Shown in pieces: positions 22,654 to 31,700 of a stretch of 64,000 bases of DNA; within the stretch, counting starts at the first letter, position 1; every line of letters starts with the position of its first letter. Source of the DNA: Microcella alkalica (GTDB taxonomy: Bacteria; Actinomycetota; Actinomycetes; Actinomycetales; Microbacteriaceae). The notes beneath the pieces are model-generated. The model saw nothing but the letters and a program-made list of their open reading frames with translations, did not search any database and was not told where the DNA came from. The position numbers and the translations under genes are program-made. The stretch is taken from contig NZ_JABUKC010000002.1 of the NCBI RefSeq assembly GCF_014595885.1, positions 558,001 to 622,000 of the forward strand, written 5' to 3'.

Positions 22654-23346
22654 ATGACCGAGCACCCCACGCGGCTCTCCGACGTCACGACCGTGCTGCT
22701 GGACGTCAACGAGACACTGACCGATCTGGGCCCCCTCGAGGCGTGGATGCGCGAGCAGGGCCTCGGCCCGGGCTCCGCGAGCGCGTGGCTGGCTTCCGTG
22801 CTGCGCGACGGCCTCGCGGCGAGCCTCGCGGGCGTACCGGCGCGCTTCGGCCCGCTCGGCCGCACGGCCCTGCGCGACCTCCTCGCCGCCGCGGCCGGCG
22901 GCGAGGCCGACGAGGAGCGCGCCGCGGCTCTCGCCGAGCAGCTGCCGACGGTGGTGGCGGGGCTGCCGGCTCATGAGGACGTCGAGCCGGGCATCCGGCG
23001 GATGCTCGACGCGGGTCTGCGCGTCGCGACCCTCACGAACGGCGGCGTGGGCGTCGCACGTGCCCTGCTGCAGCGGCTGGGCCTCGAGGGCGACGTCGAG
23101 ACGCTCAGCGTCGACGGCACCCGCACCTGGAAGCCGCACAGCGAGGCCTACCTCGGGGCGTGCGACCGGCTCGGCACGACGCCGGAGCGCACGGCGCTCA
23201 TCGCGTGCCACCCGTGGGACGTGCTCGGCGCCCAGCGCGCCGGTCTCGTCGCCGTCTGGGTGCCGCGAGGGCGCAGCTGGCCCGAGAGCTATCCCGCCGC
23301 CCAGCGCACGGCCGCGCGCCTGACCGAGGTTCTCGAGGCGCTCTGA
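22654..23346 (+). CDS. HAD-superfamily hydrolase (haloacid dehalogenase type II-like)
   Basis: 230 aa. Motif I VLLDVNETLTDL (nucleophile Asp, with the acid/base position occupied by Asn as in many type II HADs), motif II VATLTNGG, motif III Lys in TWKPHSEAYLGA, and motif IV ACHPWDVLGAQRAGL. The alpha-helical cap lies between motifs I and II (about residues 20-100). This is the layout of L-2-haloacid dehalogenase-like proteins in actinobacteria, but most have no known substrate. Monocistronic by position: terminator before it, convergent GNAT after it. Confidence 0.85.
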   Translation: MTEHPTRLSDVTTVLLDVNETLTDLGPLEAWMREQGLGPGSASAWLASVLRDGLAASLAGVPARFGPLGRTALRDLLAAAAGGEADEERAAALAEQLPTVVAGLPAHEDVEPGIRRMLDAGLRVATLTNGGVGVARALLQRLGLEGDVETLSVDGTRTWKPHSEAYLGACDRLGTTPERTALIACHPWDVLGAQRAGLVAVWVPRGRSWPESYPAAQRTAARLTEVLEAL

Positions 23347-23349
23347 GGG

Positions 23350-23916
23350 CTAGCGCGCCGACCACTCCCGGCGCAGGAGCGCGAAGCGCTCTAGCGTGGT
23401 CCACTCCCCCTTGAACCAATCCCCCTCGAAGATGCTGCCCTCGTGCCGCAGGCCGAGCCGGCGCATCAGACGCAGCACCGGCTCGTTGCGGGCGTCGCCC
23501 TGCATGAGCACCCGGTGCGCGCCTCGCGCGAAGAAAAGATGCTCGATCGCGGCCTCGAGGGCTTCCCGAGCGAGACCCGCGCCCTGATGCGCCGGTGCGA
23601 TCGTGACGCCGAGTTCGAAGGTGTCCGGCTGCACAGCGTCACCCCCGATCGCGATGTCGCCCAGCAGGACCGGCGACGCATCACCCGCAGGCCCCCGTGG
23701 GCGGAGCGCCAGCTGCACCCACTGACCGGGCAGCGGGAATGTTGCCGGCTGACCGGCGATGAGCGCCTCGGCGTCGGCGACCGAGAAGTCGTCGCCCCAC
23801 GACTGGTATCGAGCGACCGCGGGGTCGCGACGGTACGCGACGAACGTGGGGATGTCGGTCTCGACCAGCGGTTCGATGACGAGCCGGTCCGTCTCGAGCC
23901 GCACCGACCCGGTCAT
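23350..23916 (-). CDS. GNAT-family N-acetyltransferase (RimJ/RimL-like)
   Basis: 188 aa. VRLETDRLVIEPLVETDIPTF is the typical RimJ/RimL opening; ELGVTIAPAHQGAGLAREALEA holds the acetyl-CoA pyrophosphate loop (Q-G-A-G-L-A), and NEPVLRLMRRLGLRHEGSIFEGDWFKGEW the C-terminal strand. Acceptor substrate unknown; relatives acetylate ribosomal protein N-termini or small molecules. ATG start at 23916. It lies seven bases downstream of another GNAT gene on the same strand. Confidence 0.85.
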   Translation of the reverse strand: MTGSVRLETDRLVIEPLVETDIPTFVAYRRDPAVARYQSWGDDFSVADAEALIAGQPATFPLPGQWVQLALRPRGPAGDASPVLLGDIAIGGDAVQPDTFELGVTIAPAHQGAGLAREALEAAIEHLFFARGAHRVLMQGDARNEPVLRLMRRLGLRHEGSIFEGDWFKGEWTTLERFALLRREWSAR

Positions 23917-23923
23917 CGGTGGA

Positions 23924-24352
23924 TCAGAAGACTCGACGCATGTACTCGGCGTTCTGGCTGTAGCCGAGGCGGTCGTAGAACCCGCCGGCGCGGCGGCTGG
24001 CGACCGTGATCTGGCGCACGCCGCGACGGATGCACTCGGCCTCGACGGCGTGCACGAGCTGCGTGCCGAGATCCTGCCCGCGCACCGCCTCGTCGACCGC
24101 GATCTCCTGCAGCTGCGCGGAGGGCCCGTTCGTGGAGAGCAGGCGCGCGATCGTCGTCAGGGCGTAGCCGGCGACGCGACCCTGCTCGTCCTCGGCGACG
24201 AGGAGGAGCGTGTCCGCGTCCTCCGGCGCCTCGACCAGCTCGGCGTAGCTCGCGTCGAACGCCGCGCGCACGGGGATGAACGCGGCCCCCAGCTGCTGGA
24301 CGAGTCCGAAGACGGCGTCGGCGTCGCCCGCCAGAGCGCGTCGAACCGCCAC
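23924..24352 (-). CDS. GNAT-family N-acetyltransferase
   Basis: 142 aa compact GNAT domain. AVRRALAGDADAVFGLVQQL opening, LQEIAVDEAVRGQDLGTQLV with the acetyl-CoA loop (R-G-Q-D-L-G), and AGGFYDRLGYSQNAEYMRRVF at the end. Unrelated in detail to the neighbouring GNAT at 23350. GTG start at 24352, one base before the ctaF stop region (24354), so it probably reads through from the cta operon. Substrate unknown. Confidence 0.82.
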   Translation of the reverse strand: MAVRRALAGDADAVFGLVQQLGAAFIPVRAAFDASYAELVEAPEDADTLLLVAEDEQGRVAGYALTTIARLLSTNGPSAQLQEIAVDEAVRGQDLGTQLVHAVEAECIRRGVRQITVASRRAGGFYDRLGYSQNAEYMRRVF

Positions 24353-24353
24353 G

Positions 24354-24770
24354 TCAGCGCCCGAAGTTGCCGCGGTAGTACTCGTACACCCAGCCGACGA
24401 TGCCGACGAGGGCGAGCGGCACGGCGTAGAACACGATCCAGATGCCCGCAGCGAGGCCGAGGAAGGCCAGGCTCACGCCACCGGCGAGGAAGATCGGCCA
24501 CCAGCTCCACGGCGAGAAGTGACCCAGCTCCGGGTCGCCGTCGTCGATGTCGGCGTCGAGGCGGTCCTCCGGCAGCAGACCGCCGCTGGAGCGGTCGACG
24601 AGCTGCAGATAGAACGCGATGAAGGCCGACAGCACCGCGCAGAGGCCGATGGCGACGGTGCCGACCCACTCGACCTCGTTCGTGTCGATCAGGGCCCAGG
24701 TCGTGTAGACCGCCGTGAGGAGGGCGAAGAAGCCGACGAGGATCCAGAAGATGTTGATGTTGGTCTTCAT
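24354..24770 (-). CDS. ctaF: Cytochrome c oxidase subunit IV (actinobacterial CtaF)
   Basis: 138 aa. Four hydrophobic segments: INIFWILVGFFALLTAVYTTWAL, TVAIGLCAVLSAFIAFYLQL, then a LGHFSPWSWWPIFLAGGVSLAFLGLA block that is the family signature, and WIVFYAVPLALVGIVGWVYEYYRG. CtaF is the small actinobacterial aa3 subunit. Third gene of ctaC-ctaD-ctaF, eight bases after ctaD. ATG start. Confidence 0.95.
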   Translation of the reverse strand: MKTNINIFWILVGFFALLTAVYTTWALIDTNEVEWVGTVAIGLCAVLSAFIAFYLQLVDRSSGGLLPEDRLDADIDDGDPELGHFSPWSWWPIFLAGGVSLAFLGLAAGIWIVFYAVPLALVGIVGWVYEYYRGNFGR

Positions 24771-24778
24771 GGCGAGGG

Positions 24779-26515
24779 CTACTTCACCTTCTGGTCGTCG
24801 AGGTCGAAGGTGGGCGCGTCAGGGGCGTCCTTCGCCGGGCCGATGCCGACGGGAATGCCCGCCTCCGGGTGGTTGAGGTCGAACGCCGGCGACTCGCTGC
24901 GGATGCGCGGGATCGAGGTGAAGTTGTGGCGGGGCGGCGGGCACGACGTGGCCCACTCGAGCGAGCGGCCGTAGCCCCACGGGTCGTTGACCGTCACCTT
25001 GGGCGCACGACGCGCCGTGATGTACACGTTCAGCAGGAACGGGATCATCGAGGCGGCGAGCAGGAACGAGCCGAACGTCGACAGCTGGTTCATCCAGGTG
25101 AAGCCGTCCTCGACGAGGTACGTGGCGTAGCGGCGTGGCATGCCCACGACGCCGAGCCAGTGCTGCACGAGGAAGGTCGTGTGGAACCCGATGAAGAGGG
25201 TCCAGAAGTGGATCTGGCCGAGGCGCTCGTTGAGCATCTTGCCCGTCCACTTCGGCCACCAGAAGTAGAAGCCGGCGAACATCGCGAAGACGACCGTGCC
25301 GAACACCACGTAGTGGAAGTGCGCCACGACGAAGTACGAGTCGGAGACGTGGAAGTCCAGCGGCGGCGAGGCGAGGATGACGCCGGTCAGACCGCCGAAG
25401 ACGAAGGTGATGAGGAAGCCGATCGTCCAGATCATCGGGTTCTCGAAGGTCACCGAGCCGCGCCACATCGTGCCGATCCAGTTGAAGATCTTCACGCCCG
25501 TCGGCACCGCGATGAGCATCGTCATGAGCGCGAAGAACGGCAGCAGCACCGAGCCGGTGACGTACATGTGATGCGCCCACACCGTCATCGACAGGGCGGC
25601 GATGGCGATCGTCGCGTAGACGAGGGTCTTGTAGCCGAAGATCGGCTTGCGGCTGAACACCGGGATGATCTCCGAGACGATGCCGAAGAACGGCAGGGCG
25701 AGGATGTACACCTCGGGGTGCCCGAAGAACCAGAACAGGTGCTGCCAGAGGATCGCACCGCCGTTGGCGGCGTCGAAGAAGTGCGAGCCGAAGATGCGGT
25801 CGGAGCCGAGCGCGAAGAGCGCCGCGGCGAGCACCGGGAACGCCATGAGCACGAGGAGCGAGGTCACCAGGGTGTTCCAGGTGAAGATCGGCATCCGCCA
25901 CATCGTCATGCCCGGGGCGCGCATCACGATGATCGTCGTGATGAAGTTGACGGCGCCGAGGATCGTGCCGAAGCCGCTCATGGTGAGGCCGAAGACCCAG
26001 AGGTTGCCGCCGATGCCCGGCGAGAAGGTCTGACTCGACAGGGGTGCGTAGGCGAACCAGCCGAACGACGCGGCGCCCTGCGGGGTGAAGAAGCCGGCGA
26101 CCGCGATGAGCGAGCCGAAGGAGTACAGCCAGTACGCGAACGCGTTCAGGCGCGGGAAGGCTACGTCCGGCGCGCCGATCTGCAGCGGCATGAGCACGTT
26201 GGCGAAGCCGGCGAAGAGCGGCGTCGCGAACATCAGCAGCATGATCGTGCCGTGCATCGTGAACAGCTGGTTGTACTGCTCCTTCGTGGCCACGATCTCG
26301 AGGCCCGGCGCGAAGAGCTGCGCGCGGATCACGAGCGCCATCGCGCCACCGATGAGGAAGTACGCGAACGAGGTGATCAGGTACATGTACCCGATCGTCT
26401 TGTGGTCGGTGGAGGTGATCCAGCCGACGAAGACGTTGCCCTTGCGGGCCACCTTGGGGCTGCTGTAGCCGGGCTCGGTGGTGCCGAGCGAGGGGCGGGG
26501 TGCGGTCGTCGTCAT
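24779..26515 (-). CDS. ctaD: Cytochrome c oxidase subunit I
   Basis: 578 aa heme-copper oxidase catalytic subunit with 12 transmembrane helices. Heme a ligand His in [19 protein letters not shown]; CuB/heme a3 region with the cross-link motif [15 protein letters not shown] and [10 protein letters not shown]; the last His pair in [13 protein letters not shown]. Proton-channel features of the A-type oxidases (GHPEVY and the Lys in the [13 protein letters not shown] helix) are present. The short polar C-terminal tail is normal for actinobacteria. The ATG at 26515 ([16 protein letters not shown]) is chosen; the frame is open far upstream into ctaC in another frame. Eight bases after ctaC. Confidence 0.97.
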   Translation of the reverse strand: MTTTAPRPSLGTTEPGYSSPKVARKGNVFVGWITSTDHKTIGYMYLITSFAYFLIGGAMALVIRAQLFAPGLEIVATKEQYNQLFTMHGTIMLLMFATPLFAGFANVLMPLQIGAPDVAFPRLNAFAYWLYSFGSLIAVAGFFTPQGAASFGWFAYAPLSSQTFSPGIGGNLWVFGLTMSGFGTILGAVNFITTIIVMRAPGMTMWRMPIFTWNTLVTSLLVLMAFPVLAAALFALGSDRIFGSHFFDAANGGAILWQHLFWFFGHPEVYILALPFFGIVSEIIPVFSRKPIFGYKTLVYATIAIAALSMTVWAHHMYVTGSVLLPFFALMTMLIAVPTGVKIFNWIGTMWRGSVTFENPMIWTIGFLITFVFGGLTGVILASPPLDFHVSDSYFVVAHFHYVVFGTVVFAMFAGFYFWWPKWTGKMLNERLGQIHFWTLFIGFHTTFLVQHWLGVVGMPRRYATYLVEDGFTWMNQLSTFGSFLLAASMIPFLLNVYITARRAPKVTVNDPWGYGRSLEWATSCPPPRHNFTSIPRIRSESPAFDLNHPEAGIPVGIGPAKDAPDAPTFDLDDQKVK

Positions 26516-26523
26516 GATGCCGC

Positions 26524-27384
26524 TTACTCCTCTTCGCTGGAGCCGGTGGTGCCCGGCAGGTTGGAGTTCGTGTTGAGCGACTCGTCGGCCTGGCCCTCGA
26601 AGCCGGCCGCGCGCAGCGACTCGATGTAGGCGTCGTACTCGTCCTGGGAGACGACCTCGACGTTGAAGAGCATGAGGGAGTGGTACTCGCCGCAGAGCTC
26701 GGCGCACTTGCCGACGTACGAACCCTCCTTCTCGGGGATGAAGTACCAGTAGTTGGACTTCGCCGGGATCATGTCCTTCTTGTAGAGGAAGTCGACGATC
26801 CAGAAGGAGTGCAGCACGTCGCGCGACTCGATCTTGACCTCGACCTTCTGGCCGACCGGGAGGTAGAGGGTCGGCACGGTCGAGATGTCGAGCTGGCCAT
26901 CCTCGCGCTCCTGCGCCTGGATGCCCTGGTAGTAGACGTTCTCGTTGACGTAGTTGAAGTCCCACGCCCAGCGCTTGCCGTACACCTCGATCGTGACATC
27001 GGGGTCGGCGAGGGGCTCCTCGATGGCCTGCTGGTCGCGCGCGGTGAAGGCGAAGAAGCCGATGATGAGGATGAGCGGGATCACCGTGTAGAGGATCTCG
27101 ATCGGCATGTTGTAGCGCAGCTGCACCGGCAGCCCGGTCTGCCCCTTGCGGCGGCGGTAGACGACCGCGGCCCAGATGATGAGGCCCCAGGTGATGACGC
27201 CGACGCCGAGCAGGACGATCCACGAGGTCACCCAGAGGCCGATGACGCGGTCGACCTGGTTGGTCGTTCCGGGCTCCGTGGGGAGCCAGCCCAGCTGCAT
27301 CTGCGGCGTGCACGCCGCGAGCACGAGCGAGGTGACGACGGCGAGGGGGATCGCCGCCAATCGAAGACGTCGGTTGGAACGCAC
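26524..27384 (-). CDS. ctaC: Cytochrome c oxidase subunit II (lipoprotein)
   Basis: 286 aa. Signal peptide with lipobox LAAC, modified Cys at residue 25, which links it to the lipoprotein pathway (Lnt in this window). Two transmembrane helices ([21 protein letters not shown] and [19 protein letters not shown]) and the periplasmic CuA domain with [12 protein letters not shown], both Cys, His and Met ligands intact, preceded by [11 protein letters not shown]. It accepts electrons from QcrC. GTG start at 27384, with GAGAGG upstream and a TAGACT hexamer about 47 bases before it. First gene of ctaC-ctaD-ctaF. Confidence 0.96.
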   Translation of the reverse strand: MRSNRRLRLAAIPLAVVTSLVLAACTPQMQLGWLPTEPGTTNQVDRVIGLWVTSWIVLLGVGVITWGLIIWAAVVYRRRKGQTGLPVQLRYNMPIEILYTVIPLILIIGFFAFTARDQQAIEEPLADPDVTIEVYGKRWAWDFNYVNENVYYQGIQAQEREDGQLDISTVPTLYLPVGQKVEVKIESRDVLHSFWIVDFLYKKDMIPAKSNYWYFIPEKEGSYVGKCAELCGEYHSLMLFNVEVVSQDEYDAYIESLRAAGFEGQADESLNTNSNLPGTTGSSEEE

Positions 27385-27430
27385 CGGTGGGCCTCTCGAG
27401 GGAGTGGAAGCAGGACGTGAATCGCTTGTC

Positions 27431-27436
27431 AGTCTA
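27431..27436 (-). promoter_or_regulatory. -10 hexamer TAGACT of ctaC
   Basis: Reverse-strand TAGACT, predicting a leader of about 40 bases with a GAGAGG ribosome site, unlike the leaderless ctaE transcript. Confidence 0.45.
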
Positions 27437-27537
27437 CGTCACCGGCACCGGTCGGATTGCCCTCCGACGCTCCGGGGAACCTGCGAGATCGGCGCTGAAC
27501 GACGCTTGCGACGACCGTTTCCGCGTCGAACGACGAC

Positions 27538-27573
27538 GGCGCGGGCATCCTCTCGAAGGGGGATGCCCGCGCC
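27538..27573 (-). terminator. Strong hairpin between erpA and ctaC
   Basis: GGCGCGGGCATCC (27538-27550) pairs perfectly with GGATGCCCGCGCC (27561-27573), a 13-bp stem with a 10-base loop. It lies about 60 bases after the erpA stop in a 248-base intergenic region and should end erpA transcription before the ctaC promoter. The following sequence is only moderately T-rich. Confidence 0.6.
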
Positions 27574-27632
27574 GGTCGATCTGCGGGTCGCGATCACCGC
27601 GGGGAGGCCTGCTCCCCCGGCTCGCGTGCGGC

Positions 27633-27980
27633 TCAGTGGAAGCTGTCGCCGCACGCGCAGGAGCCCTGCGCGTTGGGGTTGTCGATCGTGAAGCCCTGCT
27701 TCTGGATGCTGTCCTCGAAGTCGATCGAGGCGCCGTCGAGGTAGGGCACGCTCATCTTGTCGACGACGACCTCGACCCCGTCGAAGTCGCGCGTGACGTC
27801 GCCGTCGAGGAGGCGCTCGTCGAAGTAGAGCTGGTAGATCAGGCCCGAGCAGCCGCCGGGCTGCACCGCGAGCCGCAGTCGCAGATCGTCGCGGCCCTCC
27901 TGCTCGAGCAGCGACTTGACCTTGGCGGCGGCCGCGTCGGTGAGGGCGACGCCGTGCGTGTCGAGAGCGGTGTCGGTCAT
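27633..27980 (-). CDS. erpA: A-type iron-sulfur cluster carrier (ErpA/IscA family)
   Basis: 115 aa. HesB/IscA fold with three conserved cysteines: one in QPGGCSGLIYQL and two in the C-terminal GSCACGDSF. Such proteins receive Fe-S clusters from the SUF machinery and deliver them to apo-proteins; nearby qcrA (Rieske) needs a cluster, though dependence is not shown. ATG at 27980 with GGGAGGAAC upstream and a TACACT hexamer at 28019-28014. Monocistronic by its own promoter and terminator. Confidence 0.93.
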   Translation of the reverse strand: MTDTALDTHGVALTDAAAAKVKSLLEQEGRDDLRLRLAVQPGGCSGLIYQLYFDERLLDGDVTRDFDGVEVVVDKMSVPYLDGASIDFEDSIQKQGFTIDNPNAQGSCACGDSFH

Positions 27981-28013
27981 GGGGTTCCTCCCGGAGTCGA
28001 TGGGACTGCTGCC

Positions 28014-28019
28014 AGTGTA
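28014..28019 (-). promoter_or_regulatory. -10 hexamer TACACT of erpA
   Basis: Reverse-strand TACACT about 33 bases before the ATG (27980), with a normal Shine-Dalgarno sequence between. Confidence 0.45.
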
Positions 28020-28024
28020 CGTCG

Positions 28025-29452
28025 CTAGGCCGAGAGCTCGACCGCTCCGCCGAGGCGCGCCAGCAGCACGGCCTCGCTGAGGATCGCGCGCTGCAGCACG
28101 CCGAGGTGCAGCGACTCGTTGGGGCTGTGCGCGCGCGTGTCGGGGTCCTCGACGCCCGTCACGAGCACGTGCGCCTCGGGGAAGGTCTCCTTCAGCTCGG
28201 CGATGAACGGGATCGAGCCGCCCACGCCCACCATCACCGGGTCGGCCTCCCATGCCTCGCGCATCGCCGTGAGCGCCTCGTCGACCGCCCACGCGCTCGT
28301 ATCGACCAGGAACGGGTTGCCGAGGTCGACGGCGCCGAAGCTCAAGTGGGCGCCGTACGGCGCATGCGCCTCGAGGTGGCGGCGGATGGCGGCGAAGGCC
28401 TCCTCCGCCGACTGCCCGGGCGCGACCCGCGCGCTGATCTTCACCGACACGCTCGGCAGCAGGGTGTTGGAGGCGTTCTGCACGCTCGGCGCGTCGATGC
28501 CCGTGACGGTCACCGTGGGCTGCGCCCAGAGTCGGCTCAGCACGGGGCCGCGACCGATCGGGCGCACGCCCTCGAGCAGCGCCGCCTCCTCGCGCAAGCG
28601 CTCCTCCGAGTACTCCGGCACCTCCTGGTCGTGCGAGCGCAGGCCCTCCACGGCGACCGAGCCGTCCGCGTCATGCAGCGTCGCGAGCAGCTGGATCGCG
28701 GCGAGCATCGCATCGGGCGCCGCCCCGCCGAACATGCCGGAGTGCGAGGCGTGCCCGAGGGTCGAGATCGTGAGCGTGAAGGCCGCGTTGCCGCGCAGCC
28801 CGACCGTGAGCGACGGGGTGCGGGCATCCCAGTTGTCGGAATCGGCCACGACGATCACGTCGGCGGCCAGCAGCTCGCGGTGCTTCTCGAGCAGGGCGGT
28901 GAACGAGCGGGAGCCGAACTCCTCCTCCCCCTCGATGAAGAGGACGATGCCGAGCTCGGGGTCGCCGACCGTCTCGAGCAGGCTGCGGATCGCGGCGACG
29001 TGCGCGATGACACCGGCCTTGTCGTCGGCGGCGCCGCGGCCGTAGAGCCGGTCGCCGATGACCGTCGGCTCGAAGGGCGGCGTCGACCAGTCCTCATCGC
29101 GACCGGGAGGCTGCACGTCGTGGTGCGCGTAGAGCAGCACGGTGGGCCGGCCCGCCCTCGGCTCGCGGCGGGCGAGCACCGCGGGCTGGCCGAGCACGCC
29201 CGTGCCGGGGATCTCGACCCGGTCGACGAGGACCTCGTCGAACACGCCGAGCTCGCGCACGAGGCGCGCGACCTCGTCGGCGGAGGCCAGCACGTGGGCC
29301 GGGTCGAAGCCGTCCCACGAGACCGAGGGGATGCGCACGAGCCGCGACAGGTCGGCCACGGCGGCGGGGAAGCCGTCGCGCACGCTGCCGCGCAGCTGCT
29401 CGAGGAGGTCGGTCGGGGTGGCGGGCCTCGTGGGCCGATCGTGGAGCGTCAT
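28025..29452 (-). CDS. M20-family metallopeptidase (dipeptidase)
   Basis: 475 aa M20/M25/M40 peptidase. Metal ligands: His and bridging region in VLLYAHHDVQPPG, Asp in GRGAADDKAGVIAHVAA, the catalytic Glu and metal Glu in FIEGEEEFGSRSF, and late His in DTRAHSPNESLHLG. The lid/dimerisation domain lies in the middle (about residues 210-340). The sequence most resembles actinobacterial dipeptidases (CNDP-like) rather than DapE. No signal peptide, so cytoplasmic peptide utilisation is likely. ATG at 29452 lies six bases after a TAGATT hexamer. Confidence 0.9.
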   Translation of the reverse strand: MTLHDRPTRPATPTDLLEQLRGSVRDGFPAAVADLSRLVRIPSVSWDGFDPAHVLASADEVARLVRELGVFDEVLVDRVEIPGTGVLGQPAVLARREPRAGRPTVLLYAHHDVQPPGRDEDWSTPPFEPTVIGDRLYGRGAADDKAGVIAHVAAIRSLLETVGDPELGIVLFIEGEEEFGSRSFTALLEKHRELLAADVIVVADSDNWDARTPSLTVGLRGNAAFTLTISTLGHASHSGMFGGAAPDAMLAAIQLLATLHDADGSVAVEGLRSHDQEVPEYSEERLREEAALLEGVRPIGRGPVLSRLWAQPTVTVTGIDAPSVQNASNTLLPSVSVKISARVAPGQSAEEAFAAIRRHLEAHAPYGAHLSFGAVDLGNPFLVDTSAWAVDEALTAMREAWEADPVMVGVGGSIPFIAELKETFPEAHVLVTGVEDPDTRAHSPNESLHLGVLQRAILSEAVLLARLGGAVELSA

Positions 29453-29458
29453 GCCGGT

Positions 29459-29464
29459 AATCTA
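29459..29464 (-). promoter_or_regulatory. -10 hexamer TAGATT of the M20 peptidase gene
   Basis: Reverse-strand TAGATT six bases before the ATG, leaderless pattern. Confidence 0.5.
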
Positions 29465-29497
29465 GTGCGCGCCCCTCACCCGGAAGGATGTGCCGCC

Positions 29498-30094
29498 GTG
29501 GCCCCCCGAGACAACGCTGACGCCGCCGCGACCGCCGCGAACGGCAGCGCGCCGAGCGCCGACGCGAGCGCGGCCTCCACGCTCGCCGGCAAGGGCCGCC
29601 CGACCCCGTCGCGCAAGGAGCGCGAGGCCGCGCGCAAGCGCCCGCTCGTGCCGAACGACCGCAAGGAGGCGGCCAAGGCGGCCCGCGCGAAGATGAACGA
29701 GGCGCGCGAGCGCGCCCGCATCGGCATGGCCAACGGCGAGGAGCGCTATCTGCCGACGCGCGACAAGGGCCCGCAGAAGAAGTTCGTGCGCGACTACGTC
29801 GATGCGCGCTGGGGCGTGGGCGAATTCATGATCCCGGTCATGTTCGCCGTCATCATCTTGAGCTTCGTGCCCGGTCTCGACGTCTACGCGATCCTCGCGC
29901 TGTGGGCGTTCTTCCTCGTGGCCGTGCTCGACGCCACGATCCTCGGCTTCCTCGTCAAGCGGCGCCTCGCCGAGAAGTTCGGCGCCTCGAAGGTCGAGCG
30001 CGGCGTGCGCTGGTACGCCGCGATGCGCTCGCTGCAGCTGCGCGTGCTGCGCCTGCCGAAGCCGCAGGTGAAGCGCGGCGAATTCCCGGCCTGA
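29498..30094 (+). CDS. DUF3043 membrane protein
   Basis: 198 aa. Highly charged N-terminal half (KGRPTPSRKEREAARKRPLV, the DUF3043 signature; KFVRDYVDARWGVGEFMIP) and two transmembrane helices (FMIPVMFAVIILSFVPG; AILALWAFFLVAVLDATIL), then a basic tail. Conserved actinobacterial protein of unknown role. GTG start at 29498, with GGAAGGA upstream. It is divergent from the M20 peptidase, 45 bases apart. Confidence 0.88.
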   Translation: MAPRDNADAAATAANGSAPSADASAASTLAGKGRPTPSRKEREAARKRPLVPNDRKEAAKAARAKMNEARERARIGMANGEERYLPTRDKGPQKKFVRDYVDARWGVGEFMIPVMFAVIILSFVPGLDVYAILALWAFFLVAVLDATILGFLVKRRLAEKFGASKVERGVRWYAAMRSLQLRVLRLPKPQVKRGEFPA

Positions 30095-30129
30095 GCCGCG
30101 GCGGACCGCAGCGCGACCGCCTGCGGCTC

Positions 30130-30166
30130 GCGCGTCGGTCCTAGCGCGTCGGTCCTAGCGCGTCGG
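30130..30166. repeat. 14-bp tandem repeat at the 3' end of pyrD
   Basis: The unit GCGCGTCGGTCCTA occurs at 30130-30143 and 30144-30157, with a partial third copy GCGCGTCGG at 30158-30166. The pyrD stop codon (30155-30157) is inside the second copy, so a short slippage duplication has copied the stop region. Confidence 0.85.
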
Positions 30167-31204
30167 CGCCGCGGCGCGGTGGCTGGCGAGGCCCCGAGTG
30201 ACCTGCCGAGCCCAGCCCGGGCCCCGGTACAGGAACGCGGTGTAGCCCTGCACGAGCGTCGCACCCGCCTCGAGCCGCTCCGCCGCGTCCTGTGCGGTGT
30301 CGATGCCGCCGACGGCGATGACGCAGTAGTCGGCGGGCACGGCGGCGCGCACGCGGCGCAGCACCTCGAGCGCGCGCGCCTTCAGCGGTGCGCCGCTGAG
30401 TCCGCCGGCTCCCGCCGCCTCGACGGTCGCGGCGTCGGTCGCGAGACCCTCGCGGCCGATCGTGGTGTTGGTGGCGATAATGCCGCGCAGGCCCTTCTTG
30501 ACCGCGAGGCGGGCAACGGCGTCGATCGCCTCGTCGTCGAGATCGGGCGCGATCTTCACGAGCACGGGCGTCGAGCCGGCCTCCTCGAGCACGGCGTCGA
30601 GCAGCGGGCCGAGCAGCGCCTCGTCCTGCAGGCCGCGCAGCCCCGGCGTGTTCGGTGAGGAGACGTTGACCGCGAGGTAGTCGGCGACGGGGGCCAGCAG
30701 GCGCGCCGACGCGCGGTAGTCGGCCACGGCATCCTCCACCGCGACGACGCGGCTCTTGCCGATGTTGGCGCCGATGATCGGGCGGGGGCTGCGCGCGGCC
30801 TCGCGACGCACGTTCCGGGCGGCGTGCTCGGCCCCGCGGTTGTTGAAGCCCATGCGGTTGATGACCGCGCGGTCGGCGATGAGGCGGAACAGCCGCGGCC
30901 GCGGGTTGCCCTCCTGCGCGATCGCGGTCACCGTGCCGATCTCGACGTGGCCGAATCCGAGCGCCCAGAGCCCGCGGATGCTCTCCGCATCCTTGTCGAA
31001 GCCCGCGGCCATGCCGAAAGGCGACTCGAAGCGCAGCCCCATGGCCTCAACCGCGAGGCTCGGGTCGGGCGCGGTGAACCGGCGCACGAGGCGCGTGAGC
31101 CCGAGCCGCGGGATCGCCCGGATGACCGAGACCGCGAGGTGGTGGGCGCGCTCGGGATCCAGGCGCGCGAAGACCTGGCGGAACAGCAGGTCGTAGGCGG
31201 TCAC
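30155..31204 (-). CDS. pyrD: Dihydroorotate dehydrogenase (quinone), class 2
   Basis: 349 aa, fourth step of pyrimidine synthesis, passing electrons to menaquinone at the membrane. N-terminal membrane-associating helices ([24 protein letters not shown]) mark class 2. FMN and substrate motifs: [35 protein letters not shown], catalytic Ser in [15 protein letters not shown], and the C-terminal [30 protein letters not shown]. The GTG start at 31204 overlaps the nrdR stop by four bases, so nrdR and pyrD are translationally coupled. Confidence 0.95.
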   Translation of the reverse strand: MTAYDLLFRQVFARLDPERAHHLAVSVIRAIPRLGLTRLVRRFTAPDPSLAVEAMGLRFESPFGMAAGFDKDAESIRGLWALGFGHVEIGTVTAIAQEGNPRPRLFRLIADRAVINRMGFNNRGAEHAARNVRREAARSPRPIIGANIGKSRVVAVEDAVADYRASARLLAPVADYLAVNVSSPNTPGLRGLQDEALLGPLLDAVLEEAGSTPVLVKIAPDLDDEAIDAVARLAVKKGLRGIIATNTTIGREGLATDAATVEAAGAGGLSGAPLKARALEVLRRVRAAVPADYCVIAVGGIDTAQDAAERLEAGATLVQGYTAFLYRGPGWARQVTRGLASHRAAAPTR

Positions 31205-31674
31205 TCCGCCGCCCCGGCAGCCCGCTGCTCGTCCTCGATGCGCAGCTGGCGGATGGCCGACTCGAAGTCGTCGAGGTTCTCGAAGGCCTGGTAGACGCTC
31301 GCGAAGCGCAGGAACGCGACCTCGTCGAGCTGGCGCAGCTCGGGCAGGATCGCCAGCCCGATGTCGTTCGCCTCGAGCTGCGACGCGCCCGTCGCGCGCA
31401 GGTTCTCCTCCACCTTCTGGGCCAGCAGCGCCAGATCCGTGTCGGTCACCGGGCGGCCCTGGCACGCCTTGCGCACGCCGGCCACGATCTTCTCACGCGA
31501 GAACGGCTCGACGACGCCGGTGCGCTTGATGACCGAGAGGCTCGCGGTCTCGGTCGTCGAGAAGCGGCGACCGCACTCGGGGCACTGCCGACGGCGGCGG
31601 ATGGAGAGCCCGTCGTCGCTCGTGCGCGAGTCGATGACGCGGCTGTCCGGGAACCGGCAGAAGGGGCAGTGCAT
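31201..31674 (-). CDS. nrdR: Transcriptional repressor NrdR
   Basis: 157 aa. N-terminal zinc ribbon with CPFC and CPECGRRF Cys pairs, then the ATP-cone ([24 protein letters not shown] and [15 protein letters not shown]). NrdR senses ATP/dATP and represses ribonucleotide reductase genes. No nrd genes are in the window, so its targets lie elsewhere. ATG at 31674 with a TAGGCT hexamer eight bases upstream. Confidence 0.96.
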   Translation of the reverse strand: MHCPFCRFPDSRVIDSRTSDDGLSIRRRRQCPECGRRFSTTETASLSVIKRTGVVEPFSREKIVAGVRKACQGRPVTDTDLALLAQKVEENLRATGASQLEANDIGLAILPELRQLDEVAFLRFASVYQAFENLDDFESAIRQLRIEDEQRAAGAAE

Positions 31675-31682
31675 GGTGCCTC

Positions 31683-31688
31683 AGCCTA
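31683..31688 (-). promoter_or_regulatory. -10 hexamer TAGGCT of nrdR-pyrD
   Basis: Reverse-strand TAGGCT eight bases before the nrdR ATG, leaderless pattern. Confidence 0.45.
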
Positions 31689-31700
31689 CCGGCCGAGCCG

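Noticed and set aside
24869-26629. 586-codon forward frame opposite ctaD
   Set aside because: Antisense of a highly conserved membrane protein; composition is charged and repetitive, with no recognisable family.
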